Shown here piece by piece: positions 15,905 through 25,676 of a stretch of 64,000 nucleotides of DNA. Origin of the DNA: Hydrogenophilales bacterium 16-64-46 (GTDB lineage: Bacteria; Pseudomonadota; Gammaproteobacteria; Burkholderiales; Thiobacillaceae); assembly GCA_002281775.1 (NCBI GenBank), contig NCGY01000009.1, forward strand, positions 1 through 64,000, given 5' to 3'. Below the pieces are notes generated by a model. That model had not been told where the DNA came from. It was given only the letters and a program-made list of their open reading frames with translations, and ran no database searches. Position 1 is the first letter of the stretch; the number at the start of each line of letters is the position of its first letter. The position numbers and the translations under genes were made by a program.

Positions 15905-16327
15905 ATGAATTTCCGCAAAGGCCGGCGCGAGGATTACCCCGAGATCAACCTGATCGCCTTCATCGACATCCTGCTCGTGATCGTGATCTTTCTCTCGGTG
16001 ACCACGACCTACGCGCGCTTTGCCGAACTCAAGATCAACCTGCCGACCAGCGGAGCCGAGCAGACGCCCAATCCGCCCAAGCAGATAGAGGTGGCGGTGG
16101 CCGAAGACGGGCGTTACCAGATCGATGAGGCGTCCATTGGCGATGCCGGTGTCGAGCAGCTTGCGCAGGCACTGAAGACGGCCGCCGCCAACCAGGTCGA
16201 GCCGGTGGTGGTGATCAATGCCGATGCGCGTGCCGCCCACCAGTCGGTGATCAACGTGATGGAGGCGGCGCGCCGTGTCGGCCTCGTGCGCATCACCTTC
16301 GCCACCCAGACCGATCCCGCCCCCTGA
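15905..16327 (+). CDS. exbD: ExbD/TolR-family biopolymer transport protein
   Basis: Partner of ExbB in the proton-driven TonB motor. The 140-residue protein has one N-terminal transmembrane helix, INLIAFIDILLVIVIFLSVTTTY, which carries the conserved membrane Asp (FIDILL) that takes part in proton movement. A periplasmic ExbD domain follows (INLPTSGAEQ... VVINADARAAHQSVINVMEAARRVGLVRITFAT). A Shine-Dalgarno is present (AAGAGAC). It lies within the exbB-exbD-lpxK operon; lpxK starts 5 bp after the stop. Confidence 0.93.
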   Translation: MNFRKGRREDYPEINLIAFIDILLVIVIFLSVTTTYARFAELKINLPTSGAEQTPNPPKQIEVAVAEDGRYQIDEASIGDAGVEQLAQALKTAAANQVEPVVVINADARAAHQSVINVMEAARRVGLVRITFATQTDPAP

Positions 16328-16332
16328 CGCCG

Positions 16333-17343
16333 ATGCGTGCCCCTGCGCATCTCTGGGCGCGCAAGGGTGTGTCCGCGATGCTCCTGTTGCCGCTGGCGCA
16401 GCTGTTCCGGCTGGTGGCCGGGTTCCGCCGCCAGCTTTACCGCCGGGGTGTGCTGCCGCGCATCGCCGTGGGCGTGCCGGTCGTGGTGGTGGGCAACATC
16501 ACCGCCGGCGGCAGCGGCAAGACGCCGCTGGTGATCTGGCTGGTGGACCACCTGCGCGCGCGCGGCCTGCGCCCCGGCGTGGTCAGCCGTGGCTACGGCG
16601 GCGCGGCGCGGAGCTGCGTCGAGGTCGACGCCGCGCGTGCGCCGGCCGAAGTGGGCGACGAACCGCTGCTCATCCACCTGAAAACCGGCGCGCCCGTGGT
16701 GGTGGGGCGCGACCGCGTTGCCGCGGCGCGTACCCTGCTCGCACGCCATCCCGGCATCGACGTGATCGTGTCGGACGACGGCCTGCAGCATTACCCTTTA
16801 CATCGCGATCTGGAAATCGCCGTGATCGACGCGACGGCTGGCCTGGGCAACGGCTGGCCCCTGCCCGCCGGGCCCCTGCGCGAACCGCCAGCGCGCCTGC
16901 AAAGCGTGGATGCCGTGGTGCAGGTGGTGCGCGGCGGGCCCAGCCCGCCGCGCACCTGGCACGGCGTGACGGGCTGGCGGGTCGATACCCGGCCCGGTCT
17001 GGCGTGGCGGCTCACGCAGCCGCAGGATCGGGTGGCGCTGGCCGAATTGCCCCTTGACCGAAATTGCCTCGCCGTGACCGGCATAGGCCGCCCGCAGGGG
17101 TTTTTCGACATGCTAGCGCGCGCGGGGCTGCGCTGCGAGACACGGGCGTTTCCCGACCACCATGCCTTTCAGCCGGACGAACTGCCCGTCGATCGCCCGC
17201 TGCTGATGACCGAGAAAGACGCGGTAAAATGCCGTTCGTTCGCGGGGACGCAATGGTGGGCGGTCGAACTGGAGATCGCCCCCGAGGCCGGATTCGTCGC
17301 CTGGCTGGACCGGCACATGACAACGACAAGGCCGCCAGGGTGA
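16333..17343 (+). CDS. lpxK: Tetraacyldisaccharide 4'-kinase
   Basis: Phosphorylates the 4' position of the lipid A disaccharide at the inner membrane. The 336-residue length is normal. It has a P-loop VVVGNITAGGSGKTPLVIWL (about 53-72) near an N-terminal membrane-associated helix (MLLLPLAQLFRLVAGFRRQLYRRG). GVVSRGYGG, DVIVSDDGLQHYPLHRDLEIAVID and the C-terminal PDHHAFQPDELP and LMTEKDAVKC motifs are typical LpxK. The exbB-exbD-lpxK-ycaR-kdsB order is known from several beta- and gammaproteobacteria and links LPS synthesis genes. Confidence 0.96.
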   Translation: MRAPAHLWARKGVSAMLLLPLAQLFRLVAGFRRQLYRRGVLPRIAVGVPVVVVGNITAGGSGKTPLVIWLVDHLRARGLRPGVVSRGYGGAARSCVEVDAARAPAEVGDEPLLIHLKTGAPVVVGRDRVAAARTLLARHPGIDVIVSDDGLQHYPLHRDLEIAVIDATAGLGNGWPLPAGPLREPPARLQSVDAVVQVVRGGPSPPRTWHGVTGWRVDTRPGLAWRLTQPQDRVALAELPLDRNCLAVTGIGRPQGFFDMLARAGLRCETRAFPDHHAFQPDELPVDRPLLMTEKDAVKCRSFAGTQWWAVELEIAPEAGFVAWLDRHMTTTRPPG

Positions 17344-17367
17344 CGATCGCACGGGAGGACAGCTTCG

Positions 17368-18474
17368 ATGCGTGCAACTGATTGGGGAGAGGGACGCCAT
17401 CCCTGCCGCTGGGAGGCTTCGTCCGACGAAGCCGGATTCTGGGTGCCAGACCGCGCCGAGATCGTCACGCAATTCTTCACCCGCTACCTGTTTTTCTCGC
17501 TGGCGGTGATCTATTTTTCCACGCTGGAAAGCGTGCGGCCGGTGCTGTTCGGCATCGAGCCGCTGCTGCTCGCGCTGGGCGTCTATTTCATCGTCAACAG
17601 CGCGTTCTTCCACCTGGCGTTGAAGCGCGTCTCCCTGGCGCGCATCCGCAGCGCGATGGCGGCCGATCTCTTGATCGTCACCCTGTGCGTGGCGCATGAT
17701 CCCAATCCCATCCCGCCGTCGGCGCTGGCTTTCCTGATGGTGCTGCTCGGCAACGGGATGCGTTACGGCATGCGGCTGTTCGCCGAAGTGCTGGTGGGGG
17801 CGATCCTCGGCATGGCGATTGCATTCGCCCTGCGTTTCCGCCTGGGCGGGTTCCAGGTCACCGCCGGTGACGTGTTCTTCGGTGTGTTCTGGGTCACGCT
17901 CGCGCTCTACGCCTACATCCTCATGGGCCGGATCGAGGGCCAGCGCCGGCAACTCGACTACCGCAGCCGCTTCGACGCGCTCACCGGCCTGCTCAACCGC
18001 CACGGCCTGCTGGCGGCTTCCGACCAGATCTTCGACAAGACCCACGCCAGCCTGCCCGCGACGGTGCTGTTCGCCGACCTCAACCAGTTCAAGGCGATCA
18101 ACGACCGCTACGGGCACGGCGTCGGCGACCGCGTGCTGTCGGAATTCGCGCAGATATTCAGCGAATCGGCCGACATGGGTGTGTGCGGACGCTGGGGCGG
18201 CGACGAATTCGTCGCCCTGCTGCCGCTGCGCGACGACGCCACGGTGCAGCACATCTTCGAACGCATCGCGGTGCGCACCGAAGCCTGGAGCCAGGGCAAC
18301 GGCCTGCCCATGGCGGTCAGCCTGGGCGTGGCGCACGCCCCGCGCGATGGCCACGATCTGGTGACCCTGCTGGCGGTCGCCGACATCCATCTTTACCAAA
18401 GCAAGGCGCGGCACAACGAAGCCGCCGAACCGCCCCTCTACAGGAATTTTGCCAATGAACCCGAAGCTACTTGA
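17368..18474 (+). CDS. Membrane-bound diguanylate cyclase (GGDEF)
   Basis: Makes the second messenger c-di-GMP. It is 368 residues: an N-terminal membrane domain of about five to six helices (residues 35-190, for example [48 protein letters not shown]) and a C-terminal GGDEF domain. The catalytic loop GRWGGDEF is intact (about 277-281) with [12 protein letters not shown] and [21 protein letters not shown] upstream. No RxxD product-inhibition site is seen before the loop. The membrane part resembles the sensor of membrane diguanylate cyclases, but its ligand is unknown. It interrupts the lpxK-ycaR-kdsB operon and overlaps ycaR by 20 bp, so c-di-GMP synthesis and LPS genes may be co-expressed. 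Confidence 0.92.
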   Translation: MRATDWGEGRHPCRWEASSDEAGFWVPDRAEIVTQFFTRYLFFSLAVIYFSTLESVRPVLFGIEPLLLALGVYFIVNSAFFHLALKRVSLARIRSAMAADLLIVTLCVAHDPNPIPPSALAFLMVLLGNGMRYGMRLFAEVLVGAILGMAIAFALRFRLGGFQVTAGDVFFGVFWVTLALYAYILMGRIEGQRRQLDYRSRFDALTGLLNRHGLLAASDQIFDKTHASLPATVLFADLNQFKAINDRYGHGVGDRVLSEFAQIFSESADMGVCGRWGGDEFVALLPLRDDATVQHIFERIAVRTEAWSQGNGLPMAVSLGVAHAPRDGHDLVTLLAVADIHLYQSKARHNEAAEPPLYRNFANEPEAT

Positions 18475-18640
18475 AATCTTGGTCTGTCCGGTCTGCAAGG
18501 GCCCGCTTGAATGGAAGAAATCCGTGCCCGAGCTGGTCTGCCGTGCCTGCCGCATCGCCTATCCGGTGCGCGACGACATCCCGGTGATGCTGCCTGAAGA
18601 GGCGCGCCGGCTGGAACCCGACGAAATTCACGGCAACTGA
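18455..18640 (+). CDS. ycaR: Trm112-family zinc-ribbon protein (YcaR)
   Basis: A 61-residue UPF0434/Trm112-like protein. It has an N-terminal [16 protein letters not shown] and a second pair in [25 protein letters not shown], giving CxxC...CxxC for one zinc. In bacteria this family is almost always encoded between lpxK and kdsB; its molecular role is not settled, although the eukaryotic relative activates methyltransferases. ATG 18455 is preferred over a TTG two codons earlier because of the Shine-Dalgarno (CAGGAA) at 18441. It overlaps the diguanylate cyclase by 20 bp, and kdsB follows directly after the stop. Confidence 0.92.
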   Translation: MNPKLLEILVCPVCKGPLEWKKSVPELVCRACRIAYPVRDDIPVMLPEEARRLEPDEIHGN

Positions 18641-18641
18641 C

Positions 18642-19400
18642 ATGCACTTCCGCGTCGTCATCCCCGCGCGCTACGCGTCCAGCCGCCTGCCCGGCAAGCC
18701 GCTGGCCGATATCGCCGGCAAGCCCATGATCCTGCACGTGCTCGCGCGCGCGCTGGAGGCGGGAGCCGAATCGGTCGTGGTCGCCACCGATGACGCGCGT
18801 GTACTGGAGGCGGTCGAAGCGGCGGGCCATGCGGCCTTGATGACCTCGCCCGGGCACCAGTCCGGCACCGAACGCCTGGTCGAGGTGGTGGAAAAGCTGG
18901 GCTGGCCGGACGACACCCTGGTGGTCAACGTGCAGGGCGACGAGCCACTGATAGATCCCGGTCTCATCCGCGAGGCGGCCCGCCAGCTGGTGCTGCACGA
19001 CGACGCGGTGATGGCGACGCTGGCCCACCCGATCCACGACCACGATGACTTCATGAACCCGAACGTGGTCAAGGTGGTGGCCGACGAGGCCGGCTACGCA
19101 GTGTATTTCAGCCGCGCGCCGATTCCCTGGCCGCGCGATGCCTTCGCTGCCCGTCAGCCGATGCCGCACGAACTCGGTGCCTTGCGGCACATCGGCCTGT
19201 ACGCCTACCGTGCCGGGTTCCTGCGTACCTACGCCGGGCTGGCGGCCTCGCCGCTGGAACGGCACGAGATGCTCGAACAACTGCGGGTGCTCTGGCACGG
19301 CTACCGCATCAGCCTCGGTACGACAGCCGCCGCGCCGGCAGCGGGCGTCGATACGCCGGAAGACCTGGCGCGGGTTCGCGCCTTGCTAGCAGCTGCTTGA
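18642..19400 (+). CDS. kdsB: 3-deoxy-manno-octulosonate cytidylyltransferase
   Basis: Activates Kdo to CMP-Kdo for the LPS inner core. The 252-residue protein starts [21 protein letters not shown], the CTP-binding signature. [33 protein letters not shown] and the C-terminal YRAGFLRTY...[14 protein letters not shown]...[11 protein letters not shown] are all typical of KdsB. Only one base separates it from ycaR, so they are co-transcribed. Its presence confirms a Gram-negative with Kdo-containing LPS. Confidence 0.96.
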   Translation: MHFRVVIPARYASSRLPGKPLADIAGKPMILHVLARALEAGAESVVVATDDARVLEAVEAAGHAALMTSPGHQSGTERLVEVVEKLGWPDDTLVVNVQGDEPLIDPGLIREAARQLVLHDDAVMATLAHPIHDHDDFMNPNVVKVVADEAGYAVYFSRAPIPWPRDAFAARQPMPHELGALRHIGLYAYRAGFLRTYAGLAASPLERHEMLEQLRVLWHGYRISLGTTAAAPAAGVDTPEDLARVRALLAAA

Positions 19401-19408
19401 ATCGCTGA

Positions 19409-20158
<750 letters not shown>

Positions 20159-20263
20159 GTCCGGGCCCGCCAAATCCGTGCGAACGAGCGATGCCGCAAC
20201 GGGCGCATCCGCTGCGCTTTCGGGACGGGGGAGAGCCCCGGTCCTGCGCTGACTGAAACCCAA

Positions 20264-20297
20264 GGCCAGTCCTGTTCTGCAACGGGGCTGGCTTTTC
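20264..20297 (+). terminator. Probable rho-independent terminator after adk
   Basis: GCCAG(TCC) ... (GG)CTGGC with a loop of about a dozen bases, followed by TTTT. It lies about 105 bp after the adk stop and 43 bp before the pfp start. The U-tract is short, so confidence is moderate. The remaining 181-bp gap shows nothing else. Confidence 0.5.
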
Positions 20298-20339
20298 TGT
20301 TTTACCGCACTTCATGACAACCCCAGAGGAGACAGCACC

Positions 20340-21445
20340 ATGGCGAAAAAAATGAACGCCTTCTACGCGCAGTCCGGCGGCGTCACCGCCGTCATCAACG
20401 CCTCGGCCTGCGGCGTGATCGAAACCGCGAGGAAGTACAAGGACAAGATCGGCAAGGTCTACGCCGGCAGGAACGGCATCATTGGCGCGCTGACCGAAGA
20501 CCTGATCGACACCAGCAAGGAATCCGACGCGGCGATCGCCGCGCTGCGCAGCACGCCGTCGGGTGCCTTCGGCTCGTGCCGCTTCAAGCTGAAGTCGCTG
20601 GAAGCCAACAAGCGCGAATACGCGCGCCTGATCGAGGTGTTCAAGGCGCACAACATCGGCTACTTCTTTTACAACGGCGGCGGCGACTCGGCCGATACCT
20701 GCTTCAAGGTGAGCCAGCTCTCGGAAGCGATGGGCTATCCCATCCAGGCGATCCACGTGCCGAAGACCGTCGACAACGACCTGCCGATCACCGACTGCTG
20801 CCCCGGCTTCGGCTCGGTCGCCAAGTAATCCTGTTCCCCGAGATCGAATTCGACCAGAAGAAATTCCTCGCGCTGGTCGACAGGAAGGTCAAGGAATTCG
20901 GCTTCTGCACCGTGGTGGTGTCCGAAGGCTGCCATTACCCGGACGGCAAGTTCCTCGCCGAGCAGGGCACGAAGGACGCCTTCGGCCACGCCCAGCTGGG
21001 CGGCGCCGCGCCGGTGGTCGCCAACATGATCAAGGACGCGCTCGGCCACAAGTTCCACTGGGCGGTTGCCGACTATCTGCAGCGCGCCGCGCGCCACATC
21101 GCCTCGAAGACCGACGTCAAGCAGGCGTACGAACTCGGCAAGAAGGCCGTCGAACTGGCGATCAAGGGCGCGAACTCGGTGATGCCGACGGTCGACCGCA
21201 TTTCGGATTCGCCGTACAAGTACAAGATCGGCGTCGCCGATCTGAAAGACGTCGCCAACGTCGAGAAATTCATGCCGCGCGACTTCATCACCAAGGACGG
21301 ATTCGGCATCACGCCCAAGTGCCGCCGCTATCTCGTGCCGCTGATCCAGGGCGAGGACTACCCGAAATACGCCGGCGGCCTGCCGGTGTACGTGACGCTG
21401 AAGAACGTCGCGGTGGCGAAGAAGCTGGCGGCGTTCAAGCTCTGA
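20340..21445 (+). pseudogene. pfp: Pyrophosphate-dependent 6-phosphofructokinase, disrupted by an internal deletion
   Basis: PPi-PFK catalyses reversible fructose-6-phosphate phosphorylation with PPi. The first part (20340-20828, 162 codons) has AQSGGVTAVINAS, the PPi-type YNGGGDSADT loop and KTVDNDLPITDCCPGFGSVAK, then a stop. The second part continues from 20825 in another frame (VILFPEIEFDQKKFL ... 206 residues to the normal C-terminus). In intact relatives about 52 residues lie between SVAK and the ILFPE segment, including the MGRHAGW active-site loop. 162 + 206 + about 52 is about 420, the normal family length. A frame-changing deletion of about 155 bp therefore removed part of the catalytic site. 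It may be a true pseudogene or an assembly error; neither fragment should be active alone. Confidence 0.9.
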
Positions 21446-21540
21446 GACAGGGGATAGGGACCAGGATTCGGGGATAGGGGATTTTGTGCAGCTTCGCCGC
21501 ACCCCCTTGAAACCGGCCGCGGGCGAAGCCCGCACTACGC
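21446..21540. repeat. Heptad/fold-back element downstream of pfp
   Basis: Starting directly after the pfp stop, GGGGATA/GGGACCA/GGATTCG/GGGATAG units (about 21451-21482) lead into TTTGTGCAGCTTCGCCGC. A partly complementary GCGGGCGAAGCCCGCAC follows. The arrangement copies the element at 7390-7518 with divergence, supporting a dispersed family. Confidence 0.65.
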
Positions 21541-21567
21541 CCACCCACTGACGCCCAGCCCCTGAAA

Positions 21568-21645
21568 ATGACTTTAGACAGAGCCAAACAACGCCTCAGC
21601 GTGCAAGCCGATTTCGACGGCGGGTTTATGCTGGGCAGCAAGTGA
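21568..21645 (+). CDS. Putative 25-residue leader or remnant peptide upstream of hppA
   Basis: A short frame of 25 codons ([20 protein letters not shown]...) ends at 21645, immediately before a rho-independent terminator and about 70 bp before hppA. No Shine-Dalgarno is evident. It may be a chance frame, an attenuator-type leader peptide, or the N-terminal remnant of a small conserved protein. It is listed because it and the terminator together occupy the hppA upstream region. Confidence 0.3.
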   Translation: MTLDRAKQRLSVQADFDGGFMLGSK

Positions 21646-21672
21646 ACGGCAGCCACGGCTGCCGTTTTTTTC
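21646..21672 (+). terminator. Rho-independent terminator upstream of hppA
   Basis: Stem ACGGCAGC / GCTGCCGT with loop CACG and seven T. It ends transcription from the pfp side 47 bp before hppA, so hppA needs its own promoter in the short remaining gap, or the structure is an attenuator. Confidence 0.85.
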
Positions 21673-21718
21673 GTCAACCCATACCAATAACCATTTCACC
21701 CTGAAGGAGGATTACCCG

Positions 21719-23755
21719 ATGGAACCGACCATGCTCGCCATACTCGCCTGTGCGGGGCTGGCCATACTGTACGGACTGGTCTCGGCCAGCTGGATCATGA
21801 AGCTTCCCGCCGGCAACGCGCGGATGCAGGAAATCGCGCTCGCGGTCCAGCAGGGGGCGCAGGCCTACCTCAACCGCCAGTACGCCACCATCGGCGTGGT
21901 CGGCGTGGTGCTGTTCGTCGCGCTGTTCGCGGCGCTGGGCGCACATACCGCCGTCGGTTTCCTCCTCGGCGCGGTGCTCTCGGGCGCGGCCGGCTACATC
22001 GGCATGAACGTCTCCGTGCGCGCCAATGTGCGCACGGCGGAGGCCGCCAAGAACGGCCTCAACGCGGCGCTGAACGTGGCGTTCAAGGGCGGCGCGATCA
22101 CCGGCATGCTGGTCGTCGGGCTGGGCCTCCTGGGCGTGGCCGGCTATTACGCCGTGCTCACCCGGATGGGCGCGACGCCGGAGGACGCGATCCATGCGCT
22201 GGTGGGCCTGGGCTTCGGCGGTTCGCTGATTTCCATCTTCGCGCGGCTGGGCGGCGGCATCTTCACCAAGGGCGCGGACGTCGGCGCGGATCTCGTCGGC
22301 AAGGTCGAGGCCGGGATTCCCGAAGACGACCCGAGGAACCCCGCGGTGATCGCCGACAACGTCGGTGACAACGTCGGCGACTGCGCCGGCATGGCGGCGG
22401 ACCTGTTCGAAACCTACGCCGTCACGCTCATCGCCACCATGCTGCTCGGCGCACTGATGTTCGCCGGCGACGTGGCGGTGATCTACCCGATGGCGCTGGG
22501 CGCGGTGTCCATCGTCGCGTCCATCGTCGGCAGCTTCTTCGTCAAGGCGCGCGAGGGCGGCAAGATCATGAATGCGCTGTATCGCGGCCTGGCGGTCGCG
22601 GGCGGCCTCTCCCTGGTCGCGTTCTATCCGGTGACGACGATGCTGGTCGGCGACGGGCTGGGGATGAAAGACGGCAGCACGATTTCCGCCATGAGCCTGT
22701 ACTGGGCCGCGTTGATCGGGCTGGTGCTCACCGCCGCGATGGTCGTCATCACCGAGTACTACACCGCCACCGAATACGGCCCGGTACGGCACATCGCGCA
22801 GGCCTCCACCACCGGCCACGGCACCAACATCATCGCCGGCTTGGGGGTGTCGATGAAGTCCACTGCCGCGCCCGTGCTGGCCGTCTGTGCCGCGATCTGG
22901 GGGGCGCATGAACTGGCCGGGCTCTACGGCATCGCCATCGCCGCCACCGCCATGCTCTCGATGACCGGCATCGTCGTCGCGCTCGACGCCTACGGTCCGA
23001 TCACAGACAACGCCGGCGGCATCGCCGAAATGGCCGAGCTGCCCTCCGAAATCCGCGATATCACCGACCCGCTCGACGCCGTCGGTAACACCACCAAGGC
23101 CGTCACCAAGGGCTACGCCATCGGCTCGGCGGGGCTAGCCGCACTGGTCTTGTTCGCCGACTACACCCACGCGCTGGAAAAGGTGGTGGGCGGGGCGACG
23201 CTGTTCGATCTATCCAACCACATGGTCATCATCGGCTTGCTTATCGGCGGTATGGTGCCCTACCTCTTCGGTGCGATGGGCATGGAAGCCGTGGGCCGCG
23301 CGGCGGGTTCGGTGGTGGTCGAAGTCCGCCGTCAGTTCAAGGAAATCCCCGGCATCATGGCAGGCACGGCCAAGCCGGATTATTCGAAGGCGGTGGACAT
23401 GCTCACCAAAGCCGCGATCAAGGAGATGATCGTACCGTCACTGCTGCCGGTGGGGGTGCCCATCCTGGTCGGCCTGCTGCTCGGCCCGCAGGCGCTGGGC
23501 GGCCTGCTGCTCGGCACCATCGTCACCGGCATCTTCGTCGCCATTTCCATGACCACCGGCGGCGGCGCGTGGGACAACGCCAAGAAATACATCGAGGAAG
23601 GCCACCACGGCGGCAAGGGCAGCGAGGCGCACAAGGCCGCCGTCACCGGCGACACCGTGGGCGACCCCTACAAGGACACCGCGGGCCCGGCGGTGAACCC
23701 GCTGATCAAGATCATCAACATCGTTGCGCTCCTGATCGTGCCCTTGATTGCCTGA
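21719..23755 (+). CDS. hppA: K+-independent H+-translocating membrane pyrophosphatase
   Basis: Couples PPi hydrolysis to proton pumping across the inner membrane. The 678 residues contain about 15-16 transmembrane helices. The substrate loops are intact: [27 protein letters not shown], then [19 protein letters not shown], and the C-terminal [15 protein letters not shown] and [38 protein letters not shown] carries Lys and Thr at the positions that are Ala and Gly in K+-dependent enzymes, so this is the K+-independent H+ pump. A very strong Shine-Dalgarno (AAGGAGGA) precedes ATG 21719. Its neighbour, the PPi-dependent PFK gene, is broken, so the usual PPi-linked glycolytic pairing may be lost here. 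Confidence 0.96.
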   Translation: MEPTMLAILACAGLAILYGLVSASWIMKLPAGNARMQEIALAVQQGAQAYLNRQYATIGVVGVVLFVALFAALGAHTAVGFLLGAVLSGAAGYIGMNVSVRANVRTAEAAKNGLNAALNVAFKGGAITGMLVVGLGLLGVAGYYAVLTRMGATPEDAIHALVGLGFGGSLISIFARLGGGIFTKGADVGADLVGKVEAGIPEDDPRNPAVIADNVGDNVGDCAGMAADLFETYAVTLIATMLLGALMFAGDVAVIYPMALGAVSIVASIVGSFFVKAREGGKIMNALYRGLAVAGGLSLVAFYPVTTMLVGDGLGMKDGSTISAMSLYWAALIGLVLTAAMVVITEYYTATEYGPVRHIAQASTTGHGTNIIAGLGVSMKSTAAPVLAVCAAIWGAHELAGLYGIAIAATAMLSMTGIVVALDAYGPITDNAGGIAEMAELPSEIRDITDPLDAVGNTTKAVTKGYAIGSAGLAALVLFADYTHALEKVVGGATLFDLSNHMVIIGLLIGGMVPYLFGAMGMEAVGRAAGSVVVEVRRQFKEIPGIMAGTAKPDYSKAVDMLTKAAIKEMIVPSLLPVGVPILVGLLLGPQALGGLLLGTIVTGIFVAISMTTGGGAWDNAKKYIEEGHHGGKGSEAHKAAVTGDTVGDPYKDTAGPAVNPLIKIINIVALLIVPLIA

Positions 23756-23913
23756 ATGGGGGAGCCGGCGAACCCTGCCCCGAGGGCTGGGGGCGGGGTC
23801 TGCGCACGCGTGCGCCACTGGATTTTGCTGGCCTACCGGCAAGCGGACAAGCCGGCCGGGATTGGTGGCTGGGTGGGCCTTGCCGCCGGTGACGGATGCC
23901 AACCGCCCGGGGT

Positions 23914-25593
23914 CTAGCGCGCCAGATGTCGCGACAGGCGCAAGGCCAGCGCAGCCAGCGTGCGTACCGGATTGGCGGCCGAACTGAACGGCATGGCCGA
24001 CATGTCGCAGACGTAAAGGCTGCGGCTTCCGTTGAGCCGCAGATCCTCGTCGAGCACGCTGCCGTAATCGAAATCCTGATCGTGGCTGGCCCGGCTGGGC
24101 ATGCTGAGACTGCACGCAGCGTGATGCACGGTACCGAGACCGAAGCCCTTGCCACCCTGGCCGTACCAGATTTCATGGTCGGGCCGGGCGGGCTGGCCGT
24201 CGCGGCTGAACTGCGAAAAAATCCGCCAGGCAGTGTGGTTCAGCACCGCGAAGATTTCATCGTAGCGCTTGTGCCAGCCGGCGAGCGCGGGCAGTCGTGA
24301 GCCCGCCAGGTCGTCCATCCAGCCGAGATTGCGGAAGCGCACCTCGGGCACATAGCCGTAGGGCGGGGGGTCAAGCACGGCATTGCGCGCATCACGGCAG
24401 TTGCCGAAGCTGAACTTGATGTCGATGCGCGAAGCCTGTTCGTGCCGGACCGCCGCTGCCGGCGAGCCGGGGTCGTTTTCACGCAGGTGCCAGTACTCGT
24501 GATTGACGTTCATTTCGACGTTGAACGGATACGCCAGGCTGCCGTCGGCGTCGCGCCGTCCGCGCGAATAGAACACGATCTTGGCATGTTCGTCGCGGGC
24601 CAGCGGCAGGTCATGCAGGTGGGTCGCCCAGGTTTCGAGTGAGCTCGTGGTCGGATGGTCGGTGAGGCCGACGCCGATCTGCGCGCGCACGTGTTCGGGC
24701 AGTTTCGCCACGAGGCTGGTGGAACGCCGCAGCAGCTTGGGGCTTTCGATCGAACCGCCGGCGAGGACGACGGTATTGGCCCGGAAAATCTGCGCGCTGC
24801 CATCGAGCACGTCACGCACCACCAGTTCATAGCGGCCGTCGGCCTGCTCGCGCACATCCTCGACAAAACTGGACAGCCGCAGATACAGGCCGTCGCGTCC
24901 TTCGTCGCGCGGGCCGGCGAGTCCCAGCTGGTTGATGAGCAATTCTGCCGTGTTGAAAACGCCGGTCGGCTCGAAAAAATAGCGTTCGCGTCCGCCGTCC
25001 CGCATGAGATAGGGCTGGTGTACCGCACGCGGCGTTTCCTCGATGACGAAATCCTCGGCCAGATCGCTGGCGCGCAGGCGCTCGACCATGGTGCGGGCGG
25101 CAGAGCCGAGTGACTGCGAGACGTTCATCGTGCGTCCGGCTTCGTCGAGCAGACCGGCTTTCAGGTCGGCACGCACGCGCGGCGGAAAGAAGTCCAGCTC
25201 CCAGTCCTGCACGGTGGGAATGAGACCCGACCAGAAGATCGAGCGGCCACCGAAATTGAGCTGCGGCCGTTCGTGGATGTAATGGCTGTCGTGGCTGCCA
25301 CCCGGCTGCCAGAAACTGCCGCAGCCGAAATGCCGTGCCACATCGGCATTGGAAAAACGGCACAGGTTGTAGACGTGCGTCGGATAAAGGTAGCTGCCGG
25401 CTTCCAGCACCAGGATGCGCTGCCCGTGCAGGCGGTCGGCGAGATCGTCGGCGAGCAGGCCGCCGCCCATGCCGGAGCCGATCACGATGAGGTCGAAGTC
25501 ACGGCGCCCGCCGGTGCGGTCAGGAAACAGCCTGCGTTGCGCCTCGACGCTCTGCGTCACGAAGTTGTCGTAGGTCCAGCCAGTGAAATGCAT
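23914..25593 (-). CDS. FAD-dependent GMC-family oxidoreductase
   Basis: A 559-residue flavoprotein. FDLIVIGSGMGGGLLADDLADRL (about 33-55) is the FAD Rossmann site; NFGGRSIFWSGLIP and NTVVLAGGSIESPKLL match GMC motifs. The C-terminus GTVHHAACSLSMP...LYVCDMSAMPFSSAANPVRTLAALALRLS has the catalytic-His region and the Pro/Asn FAD-contact typical of GMC enzymes. No signal peptide. The substrate (alcohol, sugar or sterol-like) cannot be told. A Shine-Dalgarno GGAGGGGG precedes the ATG. It forms a minus-strand group with the ParA-like gene 83 bp upstream. Confidence 0.85.
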   Translation of the reverse strand: MHFTGWTYDNFVTQSVEAQRRLFPDRTGGRRDFDLIVIGSGMGGGLLADDLADRLHGQRILVLEAGSYLYPTHVYNLCRFSNADVARHFGCGSFWQPGGSHDSHYIHERPQLNFGGRSIFWSGLIPTVQDWELDFFPPRVRADLKAGLLDEAGRTMNVSQSLGSAARTMVERLRASDLAEDFVIEETPRAVHQPYLMRDGGRERYFFEPTGVFNTAELLINQLGLAGPRDEGRDGLYLRLSSFVEDVREQADGRYELVVRDVLDGSAQIFRANTVVLAGGSIESPKLLRRSTSLVAKLPEHVRAQIGVGLTDHPTTSSLETWATHLHDLPLARDEHAKIVFYSRGRRDADGSLAYPFNVEMNVNHEYWHLRENDPGSPAAAVRHEQASRIDIKFSFGNCRDARNAVLDPPPYGYVPEVRFRNLGWMDDLAGSRLPALAGWHKRYDEIFAVLNHTAWRIFSQFSRDGQPARPDHEIWYGQGGKGFGLGTVHHAACSLSMPSRASHDQDFDYGSVLDEDLRLNGSRSLYVCDMSAMPFSSAANPVRTLAALALRLSRHLAR

Positions 25594-25676
25594 GATTCCC
25601 CCTCCCCGGCGACCGCTGCCCGGAGCAGGCGCGCCATCGATCCTTGCCGTCCGCTGCCTGGCTGCGCCGGGCCCTG

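Noticed and set aside
20576..21445. Reading the second pfp fragment as an independent gene starting at 20576
   Set aside because: Its first 83 codons overlap the first fragment out of frame and show no similarity; only the part from 20825 matches PFK, so it is the 3' half of one broken gene.
23802..23815. GCGCACGCGTGCGC palindrome downstream of hppA
   Set aside because: A short self-complementary GC run is expected by chance at this base composition; no U-tract or other signal accompanies it.
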